The notes under the pieces are model-generated. The model made no database searches, was not told where the DNA came from, and was given only the letters and a program-made list of their open reading frames with translations. This document shows positions 23,899 to 34,203 of a stretch of DNA of 64,000 nucleotides, piece after piece; position 1 is the first letter of the stretch, and each line of letters starts with the position of its first letter. Position numbers and translations under genes: made by a program. This DNA comes from Neofusicoccum parvum (lineage: Eukaryota; Ascomycota; Dothideomycetes; Botryosphaeriales; Botryosphaeriaceae): assembly GCA_020912385.1 (NCBI GenBank), contig CP087211.1, forward strand, positions 496,001 through 560,000. Direction: 5' to 3'.

Positions 23899-25981
23899 AT
23901 GTCGTCGGAGCCGACAAGGAAACTCTCGTGAGGCAATGCCGTCCGTACGTCTGAAATGCTGCTGACTGAGTTGCAGATGCCGGCGTTGCCAGACCCGCAA
24001 GGTACCGAGCGATAAGCGCCAGTCAGGCACCCGGAGAGCTCGTCGTACTGACCTTCCGTCTCCAGCTAAAATGTTCCCGAAAACAGCCCTGTGTGAGCTG
24101 CGTATCCGCCAAGCAGAAATGCGAATTCCGCAAAGATGACACCAAGAGGCGCCCAACCTCCCAGGACTATGTTGAAAGCCTCGAAAATCGGGTTGCATCA
24201 CTCGAGTCATTCATAAAGAAGCTAAAGGACGCACCTTCTGAGGAAAGGGATGTAATGCTGAACGGAGTGCTGTTCCAAGATCACTTGCTGGCCTGCAGTG
24301 ATGGAGACAAAAAGAAGGAAGCCCATACGCAATCCCATCTGGTCCATCTTCAAGTGGACATCGAAGGCTCGTTGATATACCACGGTCCAACGAGCATCTT
24401 TTCCCGAAACGGGGCCATCGAGGCTGCAAGAGCGATCCTCCACCCCACCTGCAAGCCGAGCTGGGATTTTTCTAATGTTGGTGAACATTTCGGTATCCAA
24501 GAGCAATCCGTGGATAGCGCGCTGCGGAACTTCTTCAGGTGGCAGTACCCTCATTTTGTCTTTATCTATCGTGAAGCATTCCTCCGGGACCACCACTCAG
24601 TCGATCGCGAAAATAGAAAGTATTGGTCCCTGAGCCTTTTGTATGCCATATGCGCCCTGGGGAGCTGCATGGCCGAAAGCTCACCCAACACCAATGATGG
24701 CGAAAGATTCTTTGGAGCCGCTGAAAGCATTCTCATGGTCTCTGGGCTCAATCGTCCATGTATTACGACTGTGCAGGCATTCTTATGTCTTGCTTTCTAT
24801 CAAGCCGGGCGAGGAAATTTATCAAAAGGATGGGCTTTTTCTGGTTCGTCATCTCGGTCTTCCTGTGGGTTCTTCTTTAACATTTCCTCTTCTTAGGGAT
24901 CGCTTTTCGAATGAGTCAAGATCTGGGTATCCACTGCGATCCGCGTCTCTGGATTGCTGAGGACACCTCCCTCACCAGCCCTGAAGATCTGGAGATTCGT
25001 CGACGAATTTACTGGGGTTGCTTTGCGTCAGACAAGTGCGTAGTACACCGCGTCTTTCAGATCAGAACATGGAATTTTGCTGATGCTTCAAACTTGTCCA
25101 AAGGATAATCAGCTTTATGTTGGGAAGATCACCTTGTTTGTTCGAAGATGACGCCACTGTTGAGCCTACGGAAAGACTGCCGTAAGTTACCACCATACTA
25201 CCTCCTAGCACGCTCAACTCATATGGGACTAGGGATTTTCCAGAAATGTCTCCCTGGCTCTCGGAGGGAGTGCAGCCGCGGAGTAGTAACGAAGACGGGG
25301 CTACGGATCCAGGTATTGTCGGCGCGTTTCAGAAACTAATTGAACTCACGCGCATAATGCACAATCTACTCATCAAACTTCGCCCCGGAGGAGATCGTCA
25401 ATCATTTGCAGATGGTAGCGCTGGAAGTGCGTCGATTTTGGATGCTCTGAACTTGGACCTCTGCCAGTGGCAAGAAACACTTCCAGGGGGCCTGAAGTGG
25501 AATAAGTGGGAACCGAGCGCAAAACCCCTTCTTCCACACGTGGCAGCGTTGCAGTAGGTGAACAGATCGTCTTAATGGCTGATATGGTCTTCAAGCTGAC
25601 ATCCGCAACAGCGTACTCTTTAACAGTGTCCGCGCATGCCTTAACATAGGTTTTGTACCTGCCGAATCGGATACCAACTCTACACGCATTTTGACGTCAT
25701 CAACCGAAAACATCATAGCCCTTGTGCGCAAGTACAAGAATCAGCATGGCCTGAGACATGTGCCTCTTGTTTTCGTGTACGGGATCATTCAGGCAGCGTA
25801 TGCGATGACTTGTGGCGGTGGAAAAGCGTCATCCACCCCAGAGCATACTCCTGAGCTTAGAATGCTGCTCCAGGCGTTGGATAAATGCTCCGCTACATGG
25901 CCACTGGCATTGCAAGCAAAAGAAAAATTCATTCAGGCAAGAGCCCTGGAGAGCACTGCTCATATCCATCCGCTCCATTGA
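23899..25981 (+). CDS. Zn2Cys6 transcription factor 1
   Basis: Seven exons (23899-23927, 23977-24001, 24066-24843, 24897-25035, 25113-25181, 25233-25553, 25612-25981) close in frame to 576 residues. The DNA-binding cluster C11-X2-C14-X6-C21-X5-C27-X2-C30-X6-C37 is assembled from the first three exons and followed by a short coiled coil (YVESLENRVASLESFI) that would dimerise it. The fungal-specific transcription factor domain follows (RNFFRWQYPHFVFIYREAF, then RRRIYWGCFASD). The small first exons explain why the zinc cluster is not visible in any single long frame. The gene ends 63 bases before the end of the convergent aminotransferase gene, so it is a candidate regulator of the aminotransferase/permease pair. 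That role is inference from position. Confidence 0.88.
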
Positions 25982-26044
25982 AGCTGACAGGCGAGCGTCC
26001 TTTTGTCGGTGAGAACAGCTCTCAAGAATTTGCTACAGTGTAAC

Positions 26045-27293
26045 CTATAGTGCAGGAATACTACTCTCCATGCCCATCTTCAGCACATCCATCAAGCGCT
26101 GGACATCCCCCACGTTATTGTAGAAAGAGAAGGAAACGCGAATACCAAGGCGATAATGCTGCACGTAGATGCCATGCTCCAGCAAATATGGCTTCCACGC
26201 CGGATCGAGCAACTGAAGCACGTACAAGTGCGGCGAATGGCGTTGCCTCTCCGTCGGTCCCACGATGCCGATACCCAATCCATTGCAGCCCTCCCGGAGC
26301 ACATCACCCAGGGCGTACAAATGCTCCTCTACAGCCTCCGGACCCATCGTATCCAGGTAAAACGAAAGCGACGCCTGCGCCGCGGCAGCAGCGATGTACG
26401 ACAAGTTCAGATGCTCGAACCGGCGGGCGGTGCCATGATACACGACCTCATCGGACGGCGCAACAAGATCGGCGCGCACATTCGCGACGGCGCCGTAGCC
26501 GACGATGGGCGGGGGCGTCTTCAGCGCGCGCAGCGCGCCCGGCTCGACGTACAGGCAGGCGAGCCCGACGGGGCAGTTCAGGCCCTTGTGCAGGCTGAAG
26601 GACGCGGCCGACACGCCGAGCGCGCGCACGTCGAGCGGCGCGAAGCCGGCGTGCTGCGTGCAGTCGACGAGCACGTGCACGCCGCGCGGCCGGAAGGCGG
26701 CGCTGATGCCGGCGACGTCGTTCCTCTGGCCCGAGTGGAACATGATGGAGGACAGGCCGATGGCGCGCGTGCGGCCGTCGACGAAGGGCGCGAAGGTCGA
26801 GGCGGAGGCGAAGCAGGTGGCGTCCGTGGGCACCTGGCGGACCTCGATGCCCGCGGAGGAGCGGAGCGAGAGCCAGGTGTAGGCGTGGTTGGGGTGCTCG
26901 GTGTCGAGGATCACGACGTTGTCGCCGGGGGCGAGGGGCAGCGACTGCGCGAAGTAGCCTAGACCTTCGGTCGTGTCGCGCGTGAAGGCGATGGAGGAGG
27001 GCGAGGCGTTGATGTACTGGCCTACCAGGCCGCGGGCTTCTTCGGCTCGCGCTTGCCATCCTGGCTTTGGTGTGGCGGCATGGAGGGCCTCGTCCAGGTA
27101 CTTGTCGATTGCCTGGCGGATGACATTGTTGGCGGGAGGGGCGAAGGCTGAGTTGAGGTATGTAACGCCGGGCTGGCTCAGGAGTGGCACTAGCTGCCGG
27201 TACTGGTCGAACTTGGACTGCGTGGCTGATTTATTGGGTCAGTAGGTCTGCATCTGATCAGTGGAGGTTGTCGTCTTGCACACCTTCGGTCAT
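26045..27293 (-). CDS. PLP-dependent class V aminotransferase
   Basis: A ten-base first exon (27293-27284, MTE plus one base) is spliced to 27225-26045, giving 396 residues. Class V fold-type I marks are present: GVTYLNSAF at the start, TRDTTEGLG, DTEHPNHAYTW, VDCTQHAG with the PLP-nitrogen aspartate near residue 191, and SLHKGLNCPVG with the PLP lysine near residue 217. The overall pattern resembles fungal isopenicillin-N-epimerase-like and cysteine-desulfurase-like members. No catalytic loop cysteine of a desulfurase is evident, so transamination, racemisation or a lyase reaction are all possible. No targeting peptide is seen. It is divergent from an amino-acid permease and shares a 413-base promoter with it, which suggests both act on the same amino acid or amine. 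Confidence 0.88.
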
Positions 27294-27477
27294 CTTGGGA
27301 GGCTGAAGACGGTGACTTGTGATTCAGCAGGCCATATCGCTACCTGAGGACCGCCCTTTATCAAGAACTGTGGAACGGCTCGACAACTTATTCCCCGAAG
27401 ACACCGCTTTCCCCGTACTTGAGCCCGTGCCGGCCTGAGCGTGTATTCTAACCGCAACAGCGGCCACGACATATGCG

Positions 27478-27493
27478 TGGAGTTAGACCTCCG
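27478..27493. promoter_or_regulatory. Zn2Cys6-type site, TGG-N10-CCG
   Basis: The sequence TGGAGTTAGACCTCCG matches the second site at 14 of 16 positions. It differs from the ideal CGG-N10-CCG palindrome in its first base. CGG half-sites spaced ten bases apart are the pattern known for Put3-like regulators. Confidence 0.5.
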
Positions 27494-27511
27494 TGGACGG
27501 CGCTTGGGCCA

Positions 27512-27527
27512 CGGAGTTGAACCTCCG
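27512..27527. promoter_or_regulatory. Zn2Cys6-type site, CGG-N10-CCG
   Basis: CGGAGTTGAACCTCCG is an inverted CGG pair with ten bases between. The flanking AG and CT make CGGAG...CTCCG, a perfect five-base palindromic arm on each side. It lies 34 bases from the first site, about three helical turns, so both could be bound on one face. Likely binders are the nearby Zn2Cys6 proteins, by inference. Confidence 0.55.
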
Positions 27528-27592
27528 CGATCTTGGCGGCTTCCTCTATCCGAATATCGTCTATCGTCAGCCATCGTACCGACTTCCTAGAT

Positions 27593-27600
27593 TTACGTAA
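27593..27600. promoter_or_regulatory. TTACGTAA palindrome, Yap/AP-1-type element
   Basis: A perfect eight-base palindrome lies 107 bases before the permease start. It matches the known Yap1 response element, but an eight-base match alone is weak evidence of use. Confidence 0.35.
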
Positions 27601-27706
27601 ATTACGGAGTCGGTGTCGATAAGCATGTCTGGATCATGTACAAATGCTTCTCCGCAGCTTTCGTTTCCCTGGCCAGTGCCTTCCTCGTCCATACTCTTGT
27701 CTCATC

Positions 27707-29439
27707 ATGTCTACCGATTGCGAAGACGGCAAGAAGGCTCCCCACACACACGATGCCGCCATCGAACATGACGTGGGTCAGGTCAGCAACCAGGAGGGCT
27801 TACGGCGGGACTTCAAGCCCCGCCATGTCTCCATGATTGCCATTGCTGGCGCCATCGGCACGGGACTTATCATCGGGTCCGGTACCGGGCTCGTCCGCGG
27901 CGGACCCGCAAGCTTGTTCATCGCCTACATCGCCATTGGTTCTGTTGTTTACTTCTTGATGACCGCACTGGGTGAGATGGCGACTATGTGTCCCATGGAA
28001 AAAGGCTTTGCGGGCTACGCTACTCGATTCGTGGACCCAGCGCTTGGGTAAGACCGCAGCAATCCGCGTGGGGAGCATCAGCATATCTAATGAAGTGGTA
28101 GATACGCCGCAGGATGGAATTACTTCTTCAAGTATGCCATCGTACTTCCAAACAACCTCACTGCCGCCGGCATGATCATTCAATATTGGAGACCCGATCT
28201 CAACATCGCCATCTTCGTCGTCGTCTTCATAGTTGTAATACTGGCAATCAATGTCAGCCAACCCGCTCTTGCACGACTTGACGAGAACACACTAACATGT
28301 TTTTCCTTCCCAGGTGTTGCACGTCACCTTCTTCGGCGAAGCCGAATTCTGGATGTCCCTCGTCAAGCTCCTCGTCATGGTTGTCCTGATCCTGACGTGC
28401 CTCATCATCTCGCTCGGCGGCCAACCATCCGGGGATCGCATCGGCTTTCGTTACTGGCGCGACCCCGGCGCCTTCGGCACCTACCTCCACTCCGGGCCCA
28501 CGGGGCGCTTCCTGGGCCTCTGGGCCTGCATGGTGCAAGCCTGCTTCGCGTACACGGGCACTGAAGTCGTCGGCGCTGCCTTTGGCGAGACGCCGAATCC
28601 GCGCAAGAATATCCCAAAGGCCATCCGCCAGACGCTGTGGCGCATCTGCTCGTTCTACGTGCTCGGCGCGCTCGTGCTCGGCATGGCCGTGCCGCACACG
28701 AACGACATGCTCGTCGGCGCCACGAAGCAGAAGACCGGCGCCAGCGCCAGTCCTTTCGTCGTCGCCGTCACGCTCGCTGGAATCCCTACCTTTCCGGACG
28801 TCATCAACGCCTGTCTCCTGATCTTTGTTCTCTCCGCTGCGAACTCGGACGTCTACATCGGCTCGCGCACGCTGTACGGGCTTGCGCGCGACGGCCAGGC
28901 GCCCCGCGTCTTCGCACGGACGCTCGAGAGGAACGGCGTTCCGATCGTGGGCGTGCTGTTCACGGCGGCTTTCGCTGTGCTGGCGTTTATGAATGTGGCG
29001 AAGTCCTCGTCTACCGTCTTCGGGTACTTCGTGTCTCTGGTTACAGTGTTTGGCACTCTAAATTGGATCTCGATACTCGTGTCCTACGTGCAGTTTACTA
29101 GGGCGATGAAGGCGCAGGGGATCGGGAGGGAACAGTTGCCGTATCGCGGGCCTCTGCAGCCGTATGGTGCGTATGCGGCGCTAGGGGTGACTATGCTGAT
29201 CACCTTTTTCAATGGTGAGTATACAGGTCACATATTTCCTTTCATAATAAGAGATCTAGAGAAACTAATTCAGGTGGCAAATAGGCTACAATGCTTTCAT
29301 ACCTACCTTTAACGTATCGACGTTCATGACTTCGTACATCGGCATCATGGTATATCTTTTCAACATCGCAAGCTGGAAAATTAAGAAAGAGACGAAGGCG
29401 GTGGATATCCGGACGATGGACCTTAGTATAGTAGGATAA
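27707..29439 (+). CDS. Amino-acid permease (APC superfamily, YAT type)
   Basis: Exons 27707-28047, 28102-28252, 28314-29214 and 29285-29439 give 515 residues. The first helix reads HVSMIAIAGAIGTGLIIGSG, the hallmark of fungal amino-acid permeases. It is followed by ALGEMATMCPMEKGF and GWNYFFKYAIVLPNNLTAAG, both typical of the general amino-acid permease group. Twelve hydrophobic segments are visible. ACFAYTGTEVVGAAFGE is the conserved helix 6 region. A polar N-terminal tail precedes helix 1. The start at 27707 (MSTDCEDG) is preferred over an upstream in-frame ATG because the extra N-terminus would be an isolated hydrophobic stretch. It is an import protein of the plasma membrane in yeast relatives. 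The specific amino acid cannot be read, and the divergent aminotransferase suggests a catabolic use. Confidence 0.92.
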
Positions 29440-30221
29440 TACCTATAGCTCACAGGTTTTTTCTAGCTACTCCCGTAAAGCAGTTTTCTATCAAGTATTT
29501 GTCTTCCGTGGCTGTTGTTAACCTGCGCTGAGCATACCCGGCGGTCTGGGGACAACTCATTTGAGCTGGGAGATCCCCTGTTCGACTACCCATCATCCAT
29601 ACACCGTTCACTGAGCTTGAAACTGTTGAATGCCAACCCGAAAAAAGCATGTACTGCTCGGCGTGCGCTGTGTGCAAAAGCAACGTGCGGCCGAGTACGA
29701 GCCTTGAAATTTTCTACCAGCCAATTAACGCAGAGGATCCCACAAAGCCAGGCGGATGAAGTGGACTTCAATGCATTCAATCGCCAGCGGGACGTATAGA
29801 AGCCCACCGATCTGTTCCCTGCACGTTGTGCTAATTCGAATCCAAAAGCAAGCAGCACAAGCGGCTACATACAGCTTTGGGCATGAGCATTGCATCGGCT
29901 CATGGTGTCATGACATGCTCGCGCAGACCCCTGCATGCAGCATTAGGCCAAGCATGCGCAACGAAAACTTCAAGCTCACTCCAGGAGCACAAACCACCCG
30001 CGCCTTATCAACTAGGAAGGATGCGTTACACAGGCGATAGATATGAAACAGGGCTCGCGTGGAGTAAGGGACATTTGTGCAACGTCCATGAGCTCAACGT
30101 GGCGGGATATAGACCTCTCTGCTCGTGTCTCATTTCTTTCGGCCAGAGAACATCTGAAGTTCTGCAAATATCTGATTCAATTGAGTTTCTCAACTACAGC
30201 CGCTCATTCTTCTATTCGAAA
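29440..30221. other. Intergenic region, no gene seen
   Basis: This lies between the permease and the glucanase. Open frames here have no support. The glucanase frame stays open upstream to 29877, but that part reads like non-coding DNA. Confidence 0.6.
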
Positions 30222-31364
30222 ATGATTTCATCGTTGTTGTTGCGGAACGCTGGGGTCTTTCTTACCTCCTCGAGTCTGATTGCTCTAGTGGAGTCGTCTG
30301 GAGTTACCAACCTCTTGGAAAATGTAACTTCCTTCGGATTCCATACCGTACAGGGAAAGATCAACTACACTCGGGATGCATACTGGCACGGGGAATCCTT
30401 CTTCGAAAACTTTGAATTCATGACATCCGAGCAGTACATTCAACCTCCTATCAGAAGTCCTGACCCAACTCATGGATTTGTCAACTATGTCGACGAAGAC
30501 ACTGCAACAAATACCAGCTTGATCAGCATCACCAAAGATGGAAATCCACGGTGGGGCGTTGACACTTCCAACACGTACACGCCAGGCAAGGATTGGGGTC
30601 GTCCCAGCATTCGCATCGAGAGCAAGAAGAGTTGGACCCACGGCCTCTTTCTGTTCGACATCGCTCACATGCCCGGTGCATCCTGCGGTATATGGCCTGC
30701 GTTGTGGAGCCTTGGGTCTGGAGAGTGGCCATACAATGGAGAAATCGATATCCTTGAAGGAGTCCATCTCAACACCAACAACCAAGTAGTCATCCACACC
30801 GGCGACAACTGCACGTTGGTCACGCCTCCAGGCTCAGCCCTAGCGCCTGTATCGGATCCTTTAGAGAAGGCATCCATCAACGGCATGCCAGCTGGAAACT
30901 GCGCGGAGGAGTACAGCTCGAGCGGCTGCCGCGCTCAAGCAACAACTCCCAAAAACTACGGCGATGCCTTCAATGCGAACGGCGGCGGGATCTACGCCAT
31001 GCAGTGGACCAGCAGCTTCATCAAGCTTTGGTTCTTCCCTCGCGACGAAGTTGATCAGAAGATTCAGGATGTCATAGGCATGGACCCCGATTCCGTCGAC
31101 GTGTCGGCGTTCGGTCTGCCTGAGACAACCTTCGCGGGAGGACGTGGCTGCGATGTGGACGAGCACTTCAAAGAGCACCGCATCATCTTCGACACGACGT
31201 TCTGCGGAGATTGGGGCGGCAACTCCTGGCCTTCTCGTTGCCCTTCTGTCGCGGGCAAGAAGCGCAAGGAGTCGTGCGAAATCTACGTTGGTGCCCACCC
31301 TGAGAAGTACAAAGAGACGTACTGGGAGATCAACTCCATCATGGTTTTCAAAGAGGGTACATGA
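30222..31364 (+). CDS. GH16 endo-1,3(4)-beta-glucanase-like secreted enzyme
   Basis: This intron-free gene encodes 380 residues. The GH16 active-site motif EIDILE sits at residues 174-179 with nucleophile E174, D176 and acid/base E179 intact, after GIWPALWSLGSGEWP. Other family marks are WGRPSIRIESKKSW and the late VDEHFKEHRIIFDTTFCGDWGG. The N-terminus from 30222 (MISSLLLRNAGVFLTSS) is hydrophobic and fits a signal peptide, which decides the start. Several N-glycosylation sequons and at least six cysteines support secretion. It would cut mixed-linked or 1,3-beta-glucan in the fungal or plant wall. It sits within the metabolic block with no evident link to it. Confidence 0.9.
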   Translation: MISSLLLRNAGVFLTSSSLIALVESSGVTNLLENVTSFGFHTVQGKINYTRDAYWHGESFFENFEFMTSEQYIQPPIRSPDPTHGFVNYVDEDTATNTSLISITKDGNPRWGVDTSNTYTPGKDWGRPSIRIESKKSWTHGLFLFDIAHMPGASCGIWPALWSLGSGEWPYNGEIDILEGVHLNTNNQVVIHTGDNCTLVTPPGSALAPVSDPLEKASINGMPAGNCAEEYSSSGCRAQATTPKNYGDAFNANGGGIYAMQWTSSFIKLWFFPRDEVDQKIQDVIGMDPDSVDVSAFGLPETTFAGGRGCDVDEHFKEHRIIFDTTFCGDWGGNSWPSRCPSVAGKKRKESCEIYVGAHPEKYKETYWEINSIMVFKEGT

Positions 31365-31705
31365 TTCTCAACAGCAAAATCTTGGCATGCGCCAGTGACA
31401 GACTAAAGTTTTCTGACATGCCGCTATTCCTACATTTTCTTCTGCCTGCGCATCAACCGTTACAGGTTTTAGTCACTGTTATCTTCTTCTCTCCTCTATT
31501 TCGCAGATGTAATGTACCGAGCGCGAAAGTATACAATCATACAGACATTGAATAGCCTGGTCATCATGCAGAAGGGTGAGAGCAGACACGACAAGAGTTA
31601 CCCGGAGATGGCCCGAGTCGGCGTCTCGTTCGGCGCAAGCAGCCGACACCTCCACTCCAGACTCCATCAACACCCACCCGCTCACCCCGCCACAGCCGAC
31701 TTGCC
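31365..31705. other. Short intergenic spacer
   Basis: This lies between the glucanase and the second Zn2Cys6 regulator. No feature is seen. Confidence 0.6.
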
Positions 31706-34104
31706 ATGCCCACGGGCCCGCGACGCACCGAGGCGGGCCACTCACGGCAGCGGGCCAAACAAGCATGCCGCGAATGCAACGCCCGCCGCGTCCGCTGCAA
31801 TGTCACCGAAACCCATCCTTGCTCCAATTGCCGGTCGGCTGGCGCGACCTGTGAGGTCTTGCCATCACGAAGAGGCCGGTGAGCATCATCCTTGCTATTC
31901 TGTGCACTGCTGAGAACGGCATTTTAGCTATCCACGCAAGTCCCGGAGCCAGCCCGTGGACGATGCTACACCGTCTGACACTCACCGTGACCCCGCCATT
32001 CCCGCCACCAACCCGGCGTCACAGCATGCTAGCCTCTCCCCAGTTACTGAGGACCCCAGCCCCAACCAACACATCCCGGATGTGCCTGTGCATCATCAAT
32101 CCGCGCCATCCACTCCACAGACTACATCACTCCCTCGCGGCACGGCAAGCAGCTTCTTCTTCGGAGAATCCAACCTGCTCACATGCGTTCCTCGCCCCGC
32201 CCCCGCATCACAGCATACTCAAAGCAGTGGCTTTTCATGCCCAGGAATGTTCAATACGCCACCCACCGAAAGCCTCAATGTTGACCCCGCCTGTGCCAGG
32301 ACGGAGCGCTACCTCCGCGACGAGGGCGCCTTGGTGCTCCCAAACCCGGAAAGTTGTGTGCCCGCCCTGCGCGCCTACTTCACCTGGTTCCATCCCTGCT
32401 TTCCCGTTGTAGACCGAGCTGAGATATCTTCTCGGCTCCTGAAGAAAGACATCTCGCCACTTCTGTTCCAGGCCATGCTTTTCATTGCTGCCACCTACTG
32501 TGATGAGACCACTATTGTATCTATGGGCTTCAAGGACCGCTTCGAGGCCAAATCAGCTTTTTATAACAGAGCTCGGCTGTTGTTTGATGCTGATTGGGAG
32601 AAGGATCAACTGACAGTACTACAAGCACTTTTCCTGATGAGTTTCTGGCGCGGCGGCCCATCTAACAGGAGAGATGTGAGGTATTGGTTGGGTGTAACGA
32701 TCACACTTGCACAGACGTTTGGACTGCATAGGTCGTAAGTATTCACGTCACTAATGTTCGAATGATGTTTTCTTTAGTTGCTGACTTCCGGCCTTCGAGG
32801 ACTCGGTTCACAACGAAAGACGCACGGGCAGCCGGGCTGCGGAGGCGAATCTGGTGGTCCATCTACGTTCGTTGAGAGATAAACGGGATCTCCATGACAG
32901 GTCACTTGGCACTAATACTGGAATAGGTTCGAGAACGCCAAGCCGCGACTTCTCTAGGCTTGCCGAGCCGAATTCGAGACGAAGACTGCGATGTTGAGAT
33001 GCTTGCTCATTCCGATCTGGAGCACGACGCCGACAACAGCCACGACACCGCTTTTGGGACTTGCCAACGAGAGCACATCATATATGCTATTAAGATGGTA
33101 GAGATAGCACAACTGCGTACGGAACTTCAGGTGATGTAGAAGTAACATCTACTGACTGTCAATGGTAGTCGGAAGGATCATTGACATCCATTTTGTACCC
33201 GGAAGGTTGCCTTACAGAAGGGAAAACGGGAAACATCTCAAAGACTTGCTCGAAGAATGGAAATTGAGCTTGCCTGATGATATGAGGAATACTCCAGAGC
33301 TCGAGCAGTCTTCTATTTGGGTATATCTCTTGCACTTGGCATACAAGTCAGTCCGGGACCGCTTCTTGTCTACCCGAAGGTCTTTTTCACTAAGCGTTTT
33401 CTACTAGCCACCTACGCATCTTGATCCATCGAGAAGAGTTCCTACGAAACCGAGAAGGCTCCGAGAAGCAGGCCACTATCAATGCAGCCTCCAGAATCAG
33501 CCGACTGTCAGAGGACATGCTCACCCAAAAGACCATTCGTTTTGGTCAAATGCATCTGTGAGCAGCTTCAACAGAACTACAAATAGCACACTGACTTGAT
33601 ATTGATAGGATTACAAGCTTGTTTGCAGCAATGTGCATCCATGTCATAGACATTCGAACTGCCGAAGGCATCTCCAAGAAACTTGCAGAAAACAGGGCGC
33701 AGCTGTGCTTGCTTGGTCTCAAAGAAATTCAAAATTATTGGAGCATCAACAACGTCGTTCTGGATCTGTTTTTCCAGTACTTGGATGACTCTACGGCCAG
33801 AAGGCTACACGGTGACCAGACCGATCACGCACAACCTCAATCACACGCCGTTTCTCAGGAAGAGGGCACGACCGCAGCTAATACCGGAGTGCCCGAGGCA
33901 GATTCTCCATGCACAACTGGCACTTCTTCGATACAGCCGCAGCAGGAAGTAATTGAGCCGGACCTCTACCTGAATCTGTTTGGCAGTGGCTGGGATGGCG
34001 GAGACGCTTCCATGTTAGACCTCGGCCTTCTCTTCGATCCATACCAGCGAGCAGATAGTCCCGGCCAAATTGGCGGAATGCAGTATCTCGAAAGATGTCT
34101 ATAG
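31706..34104 (+). CDS. Zn2Cys6 transcription factor 2 (cutinase-factor-like)
   Basis: Seven exons (31706-31878, 31928-32734, 32800-32866, 32927-33116, 33169-33346, 33408-33557, 33609-34104) close to 686 residues. The zinc cluster is in exon 1: C21-X2-C24-X6-C31-X7-C39-X2-C42-X6-C49. The fungal-specific domain is well marked by YFTWFHPCFPVVDRAE, LFIAATYCD, LLFDADWEKDQLTVLQAL, RDVRYWLGVTITLAQTFGLHR and RRRIWWSIYVRERQ. That order resembles the cutinase transcription factor 1 beta group. The C-terminus is acidic (LYLNLFGSGWDGGDASMLDLG), a likely activation region. The acceptor of intron 2 is inferred from frame. It sits 99 bases from the end of the convergent acyl-CoA dehydrogenase gene, so it is a candidate regulator of that block. 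In other fungi this group controls lipid or cutin use. Confidence 0.88.
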
Positions 34105-34203
34105 GCAAATAAAGAGATGTCTACAGCTTCTAAGGATTTGTTCCAACCCGGTACGATCATGTTTGATATCGTTCTTTTCTTATTTTCTTTTTACGAGCCC
34201 GTA

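Larger units (their letters stand above)
27294..27706. promoter_or_regulatory. Shared divergent promoter, aminotransferase and permease
   Basis: The two start codons point away from each other over 413 bases. The region contains two near-identical 16-base sites of the Zn2Cys6 type and a TTACGTAA element, listed separately. Confidence 0.7.

Noticed and set aside
27636..27706. Earlier ATG for the amino-acid permease
   Set aside because: It adds a stray hydrophobic segment before a normal polar permease N-terminus.
29540..29600. GTTCGA-containing stretch checked as a tRNA
   Set aside because: No acceptor pairing, D-arm or anticodon loop can be drawn around it.
29877..30221. Upstream extension of the glucanase frame
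   Set aside because: It would bury the signal peptide, and the added residues look random.
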